A stretch of DNA of 64,000 nt, taken from Azoarcus sp. L1K30. GTDB lineage: Bacteria; Pseudomonadota; Gammaproteobacteria; Burkholderiales; Rhodocyclaceae. Shown piece after piece: positions 59,198-64,000 of the stretch. The notes beneath the pieces are model-generated. The model worked only from the letters and a program-made list of their open reading frames with translations. It was not told the DNA's origin and did not search any database. The translations under genes and the position numbers were made by a program. Location of the stretch: NCBI RefSeq assembly GCF_018122735.1, contig NZ_JAGRRD010000001.1, forward strand, positions 495,538-559,537. Reading direction: 5' to 3'. The number at the start of each line of letters is the position of its first letter. Within the stretch, counting starts at the first letter, position 1.

Positions 59198-60418
59198 ATG
59201 ACAATGCAGATGAAGAAACTGATTACCCTGGCCTGTAGTGCAGCGATCGCAGGCCTCTCGGGCACCGCGAGTGCCCAGATTTCGGGGGATACGGTCAAGA
59301 TCGGCGTGCTGACCGACTTGTCCGGGACCTATTCCGACCTTGCCGGCTCGGGTGCGGTGCTGGCCACGCAGATGGCGATCGACGACTTCATCGCCGAGGC
59401 CAAGCCTTCGTTCAAGGTCGAGATGGTGTCGGCAGATCACCAGAACAAGGCCGACATCGCGTCGAACAAGGCACGCGAGTGGTTTGAGCGCGAGGGTGTC
59501 GATGCCGCGACCGAACTGGTGACCACCTCCACCGCCCTGGCCGTGATGAAGATTGCCAAGGAAATGAACAAGATCGCGTTGATGAGTGGGCCGGCGTCGA
59601 CTCCGATCACCAACGAACAGTGCAACGATGTCAGCGTGCACTACACCTACGATACCTATGCGCTGGCAAATGGCACGGCCAAGGCCGTGACCAAGCAGGG
59701 CGGCAAGACGTGGTTCTTCCTCACGGCCGACTATGCCTTCGGTCAGGCGCTCGAGAAGGATTCCTCCGCGGTCGTCGTCGCCAATGGCGGCAAGGTGCTG
59801 GGTTCGGTGCGCCATCCCTTCCCGGCATCGGATTTCTCCTCATTCCTCTTGCAGGCGCAGGCCTCGGGGGCTCAGATCATCGGTCTTGCCAATGCTGGTG
59901 CGGACACCACCAATGCGATCAAGCAGGCCTCCGAATTCGGGATTACACCGAAGCAGTCGCTTGCCGGCCTGCTGATGTTCATCACCGATGTCCATTCACT
60001 CGGGCTCAAGAGCACGCAGGGGATGTACCTGACGACCGGCTTCTACTGGGATCTCAATGATGCCACCCGGGCCTGGTCGAAGCGTTTCTTCGACAAGCAG
60101 AAACGAATGCCCTCCATGGTCCAGGCCGGACAGTATTCTTCGGTGCTCCATTACCTGAGAGCGGTGAAGGCGGCCGGCACGGACGATACGGCCAAGGTCA
60201 TGGCGCAGATGAAGAAGACGCCGATCAACGACTTCTTCGCCAAGAACGGCAAGATCCGCGACGATGGCCGGATGATCCACGACATGTATCTGGTGCAGGT
60301 GAAGAAGCCCGAGGAATCCAAGTACCCGTGGGACTACTACCATGTCCGTCAGACGATTCCTGCGGCTGAGGCTTTCCAGCCTTTGTCGGAATCGCGCTGC
60401 CCGCTGATCAAGAAGTAG
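59198..60418 (+). CDS. Periplasmic substrate-binding protein of the branched-chain amino acid type
   Basis: This 406-residue protein has a signal peptide (ITLACSAAIAGLSGTASAQ) and a two-lobed type I periplasmic binding fold (Peripla_BP_6): KIGVLTDLSGTYSDLAGSG near residue 34 (short form LTDLSGTYSDL), ADHQNKADIASNKA and the conserved SGPASTPIT near residue 128. The ligand cannot be deduced. The ATG at 59198 is 3 bases after GGAG; ATG 59204 gives the better 8-base spacing. It lies between the ATPase and permease genes. Confidence 0.92.
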   Translation: MTMQMKKLITLACSAAIAGLSGTASAQISGDTVKIGVLTDLSGTYSDLAGSGAVLATQMAIDDFIAEAKPSFKVEMVSADHQNKADIASNKAREWFEREGVDAATELVTTSTALAVMKIAKEMNKIALMSGPASTPITNEQCNDVSVHYTYDTYALANGTAKAVTKQGGKTWFFLTADYAFGQALEKDSSAVVVANGGKVLGSVRHPFPASDFSSFLLQAQASGAQIIGLANAGADTTNAIKQASEFGITPKQSLAGLLMFITDVHSLGLKSTQGMYLTTGFYWDLNDATRAWSKRFFDKQKRMPSMVQAGQYSSVLHYLRAVKAAGTDDTAKVMAQMKKTPINDFFAKNGKIRDDGRMIHDMYLVQVKKPEESKYPWDYYHVRQTIPAAEAFQPLSESRCPLIKK

Positions 60419-60489
60419 GTCTCTGGCGCTGATCCGTATCTCACGTCGCACCTCGGGGCGCCCGGCGCGCCCCGCTGCGGGAGTTGCAA

Positions 60490-61371
60490 ATGGAAATTTT
60501 CGGTGTTCCGAGTGCCTTGCTCGGCAGCCAGTTGCTGGTGGGACTGATCAATGGCTCCTTTTACGCCATCCTCAGTCTGGGCCTGGCAATCATCTTTGGT
60601 CTGCTCAACATCATCAACTTCGCCCATGGTGCGCAATACATGATGGGCGCCTTCGTGGCGTGGATCGCGCTGACGAAGTTCGGCGTCAATTACTGGGTGG
60701 CCCTGCTGCTGGCGCCAATCGTCATCGGCGCCCTCGGTGTGCTCCTGGAGCGCACGATGCTGTGCAAGTTGTACAAACTCGACCACCTGTATGGCTTGCT
60801 GCTGACCTTTGGCCTGGCGCTGATCTTCGAGGGGGTCTTTCGCGACCAGTACGGCATTTCCGGGCAATCCTACCCGGTGCCGGCGCTGCTCGAGGGCGGC
60901 GTGAATCTCGGCTTCATGTATTTGCCGATCTATCGCGGCTGGATCGTCGTTGCTGCGCTTACGGTGTGTTTCGGCACCTGGTTCATGATCGAGAAGACCA
61001 AGCTCGGGGCCTATCTGCGTGCGGGTACCGAGAACCCCCAGATGGTGCAGGCGCTGGGCATCAATGTGCCCTTGCTGATTACATTCACCTACGGCTACGG
61101 CGTCGCGCTGGCTGCATTTGCAGGCGTATTGGCGGCGCCCGTGTACCAGGTGAATCCGCTGATGGGCTCAAACCTGATCATCGTGGTGTTCGCTGTCGTC
61201 GTCATCGGCGGGATGGGGTCGATCATGGGGGCGATCGTGACCGGACTCGGACTCGGGCTGATCGAGGGCCTGACACGGGTGTTCTATCCGGAGGGTTCGG
61301 CGGTGGTGGTCTTCATCATCATGGTGATCGTCCTGCTGGTCAGACCTGCAGGCCTGTTTGGCAAATCCTGA
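60490..61371 (+). CDS. Branched-chain amino acid-type ABC transporter permease (LivH-like)
   Basis: This 293-residue permease has about eight helices and the LivH marks INGSFYAILSLGLAIIFGLLNIINFAHGA (short form LNIINFAHGA near residue 40) and RAGTENPQMVQALGIN near residue 178, the ATPase contact loop. GGGAG precedes the ATG at 60490. It pairs with the LivM-like permease 22 bases downstream. Confidence 0.93.
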   Translation: MEIFGVPSALLGSQLLVGLINGSFYAILSLGLAIIFGLLNIINFAHGAQYMMGAFVAWIALTKFGVNYWVALLLAPIVIGALGVLLERTMLCKLYKLDHLYGLLLTFGLALIFEGVFRDQYGISGQSYPVPALLEGGVNLGFMYLPIYRGWIVVAALTVCFGTWFMIEKTKLGAYLRAGTENPQMVQALGINVPLLITFTYGYGVALAAFAGVLAAPVYQVNPLMGSNLIIVVFAVVVIGGMGSIMGAIVTGLGLGLIEGLTRVFYPEGSAVVVFIIMVIVLLVRPAGLFGKS

Positions 61372-61393
61372 TGTGGAACAGAGGATCAGATAC

Positions 61394-62347
61394 ATGAAGA
61401 CCAATGACTCCATGTTTGACCGCGCCACCCCCTATCTGTTTGCGCTGTTGTTTCTCATCGGTCTGGTGGCGCCGTTTGCCGTCTATCCGACCTTCTTGAT
61501 GAAGATCCTGTGCTTCGGACTGTTCGCCTGTGCATTCAATCTGCTGCTGGGATTCGCCGGTTTGCTGTCCTTCGGGCATGCGGCGTTTCTCGGCACTGCA
61601 GGCTATGTCTGCGGCATGCTGGTGCGCGATGTGGGACTTACGCCGGAGTTCGGCCTGATTGGCGGTACGGTGGCCGCCGGCGTGCTGGGATGGGTGTTCG
61701 GTGTCGTCGCGATCCGGCGTACGGGTATCTACTTTGCGATGATCACGCTGGCGCTGGCGCAGATGGTGTATTTCGTCGTGTTGCAGGTGCGCGCCACCGG
61801 TGGCGAGGATGGTTTCCAGGGGGTGCCGCGCGGGAATCTCTTCGGCGTGATCGACCTGTCCGACAATATCGCCATGTACTACTTGGTGCTTTTCGTGTTC
61901 TGCCTGGGTTTCTTCGTCATCTACCGGACGGTGCATTCGCCATTCGGCCAGATTCTCAAGGCCATCCGCGAGAACGAACCGCGGGCGATCTCACTCGGCT
62001 ATGACGTGGATAGATTCAAGCTGATGGCCTTCGTGATTTCGGCATCGCTTGCCGGTCTCGCCGGCGCGACCAAGACGCTCGTGTTCCAGCTCGCATCGCT
62101 GACCGATGTCCATTGGCACACCTCTGGCGAGGTGGTGTTGATGACACTGCTCGGCGGGCTGGGAACGATCCTGGGGCCGCTGGTCGGGGCGGCGACCGTG
62201 GTGTCGCTGCAGTCCGAGCTCGCCGATTCGGTGGGCTCGTGGGTCACGGTGATCATGGGTGGAATCTTCGTCGTGTGCGTGATGCTGTTCCGGCGTGGCA
62301 TTGTCGGCGAATTGCAGGCGCTCATTCAGCGCGCCGGCATTCGTTAA
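61394..62347 (+). CDS. Branched-chain amino acid-type ABC transporter permease (LivM-like)
   Basis: This 317-residue permease has about nine helices, with the LivM marks NLLLGFAGLLSFGHAAFLG near residue 48, RRTGIYFAMITLALAQM near residue 109 and the ATPase contact loop AIRENEPRAISLGYD near residue 195. Last gene of the five-gene transporter operon. GAGGAT precedes the ATG. Confidence 0.93.
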   Translation: MKTNDSMFDRATPYLFALLFLIGLVAPFAVYPTFLMKILCFGLFACAFNLLLGFAGLLSFGHAAFLGTAGYVCGMLVRDVGLTPEFGLIGGTVAAGVLGWVFGVVAIRRTGIYFAMITLALAQMVYFVVLQVRATGGEDGFQGVPRGNLFGVIDLSDNIAMYYLVLFVFCLGFFVIYRTVHSPFGQILKAIRENEPRAISLGYDVDRFKLMAFVISASLAGLAGATKTLVFQLASLTDVHWHTSGEVVLMTLLGGLGTILGPLVGAATVVSLQSELADSVGSWVTVIMGGIFVVCVMLFRRGIVGELQALIQRAGIR

Positions 62348-62435
62348 TTCGGGGCGCCGCCTGCCGTCGACGTCGCGGGATCGTTCCGGCTTGCACTAGA
62401 ATGCAGCCGGTGATGAATCATCTCTGGATGAACTC

Positions 62436-63353
62436 TTGAGTATCCGTAAGCGCAGGGCAGGCGACGACGGGCGTGACTGTGGTACGCGGATCGACGAGCT
62501 GTTCGAGATGCCAAGTCCGTTCCCCGACGAGCCCGGCATTGTCAGGCTGATGGAGCCGGCCTGGCGCAGTGAGGATGAGCTGGCGGCGGCGCTCGTGTCC
62601 GGGGCCTACCCGAAACCCTTCGTGTTCGAACACGATGGGTTGCGTTCCATCTATTTCGGCTCGTTCCGCTTTCAGCAAAGCGAAATGCGGATTGCTGCGC
62701 CACATGCGCTCGAGCTTGCCTACACTCAGGGCATGATGGCCTTCCTGTTGTTCAACCCGCGCCCACGCTCGGTGAGCCTGCTCGGGCTCGGCGGCGGGTC
62801 GCTGGCGAAATTCTGCTATCGGCACCTGCCGGGTGCGACGATTACCGTGCTGGAACTCGATCCGGATGTAATCGCCTTGCGTGAGGCGTTTCTCGTGCCC
62901 CCGGACGACGCGCGCTTTCGCATCGTATGCGGCGATGCGATCGAGCATCTCGCTCGTCGCGAGCAGCGCGCCGATGTCCTGATCGTCGATCTGTTCGACG
63001 AGCATGGCCTTGCGACTGCCTTGACGACATCCGGCTTCTATCACGATGCACACGCGACGCTGACCGGAAACGGCGTCATGGTGATGAATATTGCAGGCGA
63101 CAAGGCCATGTATGCGGCGCACGTCGCACGCATCCGGGAGGTCTTCGACGATGGCGTGATCGCCATGTCGGTTCGCGAGGACGGAAATTTCCTGTTGTTC
63201 GCGTTCAGGGATTCGTCATTCGCGCCGCGATGGAAATGGATGAAAGCGATCGCGTCCGAGCTGCAGGGGCGAATGGGGCTGGATTTTCCCCGTTTCGCCC
63301 AGCTGCTCGAACGCGGTCATCACATGCGGCTGGCGCAGCGAATGTCCGCTTGA
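62436..63353 (+). CDS. Spermidine synthase-like SAM-binding protein
   Basis: This 305-residue protein has a spermidine-synthase-type Rossmann domain: LGLGGGSLAKFCYRHLPG near residue 112 binds S-adenosyl compounds, VLELDPDVIALREAF near residue 134 and GDAIEHLA follow. The catalytic DSTDPxGP-type motif of true spermidine synthases is replaced by VDLFDEHGL near residue 183, so polyamine synthesis is doubtful. The start is TTG at 62436 behind GGATG; the first downstream ATG in frame (62508) is a fallback. It is 88 bases after the LivM-like gene and may be separate. Confidence 0.82.
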   Translation: MSIRKRRAGDDGRDCGTRIDELFEMPSPFPDEPGIVRLMEPAWRSEDELAAALVSGAYPKPFVFEHDGLRSIYFGSFRFQQSEMRIAAPHALELAYTQGMMAFLLFNPRPRSVSLLGLGGGSLAKFCYRHLPGATITVLELDPDVIALREAFLVPPDDARFRIVCGDAIEHLARREQRADVLIVDLFDEHGLATALTTSGFYHDAHATLTGNGVMVMNIAGDKAMYAAHVARIREVFDDGVIAMSVREDGNFLLFAFRDSSFAPRWKWMKAIASELQGRMGLDFPRFAQLLERGHHMRLAQRMSA

Positions 63354-63354
63354 G

Positions 63355-63999
63355 TCAGGATGCGGAGGCTTTCTCGGCAATCGGCTGAGCCGGTTGCTCG
63401 TCGGGCACGTGCTTGTGATGGACTTCATGATCGGCGCGCCGCAGCATGGCATGTGCAATGGTGTGGTAGATCGGCAGCGGAGCGACCGATTTCGACACTG
63501 CGTTCGCCACCACTGCAGTGGCCATGATCGGCAGCAGCATCTGATGGTTGGCCGTCATTTCCATGACGATCACCAGCGAGGTGATGGGGGCCTGCGTCAT
63601 CGCAGCCAGGAACGCGACCATGCCCAGGACAAGGATGGCAGCGTGCTGTTCTTCAGCGAAAAATGGCGCCAGGTCCGCGCCCAGCCCCGCACCCACTGCG
63701 AGCGCAGGTGCGAAGATCCCGCCGGGTATGCGTGCAACGAACGCCAGCCAGATCACCAGCAGCTTGGCAAGCATGAAGTAAAGCGGCAATTGCTCGACGC
63801 CTTCCAGCGCTGCCTTGGATTCGCCATAACCGGTGCCATAGGTCAGGCCACCTGTGGCCAGGCCGATAATGGCTGTCGCGAGCCCGCAGGCTGCGGCGAA
63901 TGCCACCGGTCTCGAGTCCGAGAATGCGCCCAGACGCCCGGGCAGTTGTCGCGAAGAGGCAATCAGCAGGCGTGAAAAACCGCCGCCCAGCAGTCCGCC
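63355..63999 (-). CDS. ClC family chloride channel/antiporter (partial, N-terminus outside window)
   Basis: The last 214 residues of a ClC protein are present, open to the right edge. Marks are the late-helix motif ARIPGGIFAPALAVGAG near residue 90 of this piece, the preceding GTGYGES and the MTQAPITSLVIVMEMT segment with the conserved selectivity and gating helix. A short polar tail with several His residues (HEVHHKHVPDE) replaces the CBS domains. It should conduct or exchange chloride, or fluoride, at the inner membrane. It converges on the spermidine-synthase-like gene with 1 base between stops. Confidence 0.93.
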   Translation of the reverse strand, partial: GGLLGGGFSRLLIASSRQLPGRLGAFSDSRPVAFAAACGLATAIIGLATGGLTYGTGYGESKAALEGVEQLPLYFMLAKLLVIWLAFVARIPGGIFAPALAVGAGLGADLAPFFAEEQHAAILVLGMVAFLAAMTQAPITSLVIVMEMTANHQMLLPIMATAVVANAVSKSVAPLPIYHTIAHAMLRRADHEVHHKHVPDEQPAQPIAEKASAS

Positions 64000-64000
64000 A

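Overview
This 64 kb window looks like chromosomal DNA of a high-GC betaproteobacterium, most likely of the Rhodocyclales (Thauera/Azoarcus type). That is an inference from gene content: NAD-reducing hydrogenase, ETF-ubiquinone oxidoreductase, acetoacetyl-CoA synthetase, BenE and B12-dependent ribonucleotide reductase, all with strong GC-rich codon use. No rRNA, tRNA or CRISPR array was seen.

Layout. (1) 1-5778: a glycosyltransferase cut by the left edge, overlapped by a flippase-like membrane protein, then purL. (2) 6074-18261: a twelve-gene, all plus-strand cluster that reads as a copper-acquisition locus. It holds an SCO protein, a PCuAC chaperone, two DUF2946 proteins, three TonB receptors (the last with the CxxxM plus HxM residues of the OprC copper site), a DUF4198-like protein, a NosR/NapH/CcoG-like polyferredoxin, a TauE/UreH-like membrane protein and a Crp/Fnr regulator. 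(3) 18383-19423: a DUF481 outer-membrane protein.

(4) About 19616-32187: a 12.6 kb iron island. It has a Fur-box promoter, FecI and FecR, an STN-type TonB receptor, and a seven-gene operon with a PepSY reductase-like protein, small DUF3649, DUF3325 and DUF4198-like partners, and a MacA/MacB/NodT-type exporter. This is the layout of the periplasmic reduction and recycling branch of pyoverdine uptake, without siderophore synthesis genes. The island is flanked by imperfect direct copies of one chromosomal junction (DUF481 3' end, terminator, etf-QO 3' end). A decayed IS630-family element sits just inside the right copy.

(5) 32404-39722: etf-QO, a thioesterase, acetoacetyl-CoA synthetase, an isochorismatase-like hydrolase, a TIGR04283-type glycosyltransferase and a NYN-domain protein with a repetitive tail. 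(6) 40040-48254: adenosylcobalamin-dependent ribonucleotide reductase, divergent from an NAD-reducing [NiFe]-hydrogenase operon hoxFUYHW. (7) 48153-57417: BenE, HDOD protein, EEP-family phosphodiesterase, DUF2189 protein, alpha/beta hydrolase, MetY, YdcH-like protein, GreB and HtpG. (8) 57660-63999: a LivGFKHM-type ABC transporter operon, a spermidine-synthase-like protein and a ClC channel cut by the right edge.

The two most interesting parts are the copper locus and the iron island with its duplicated flanks.
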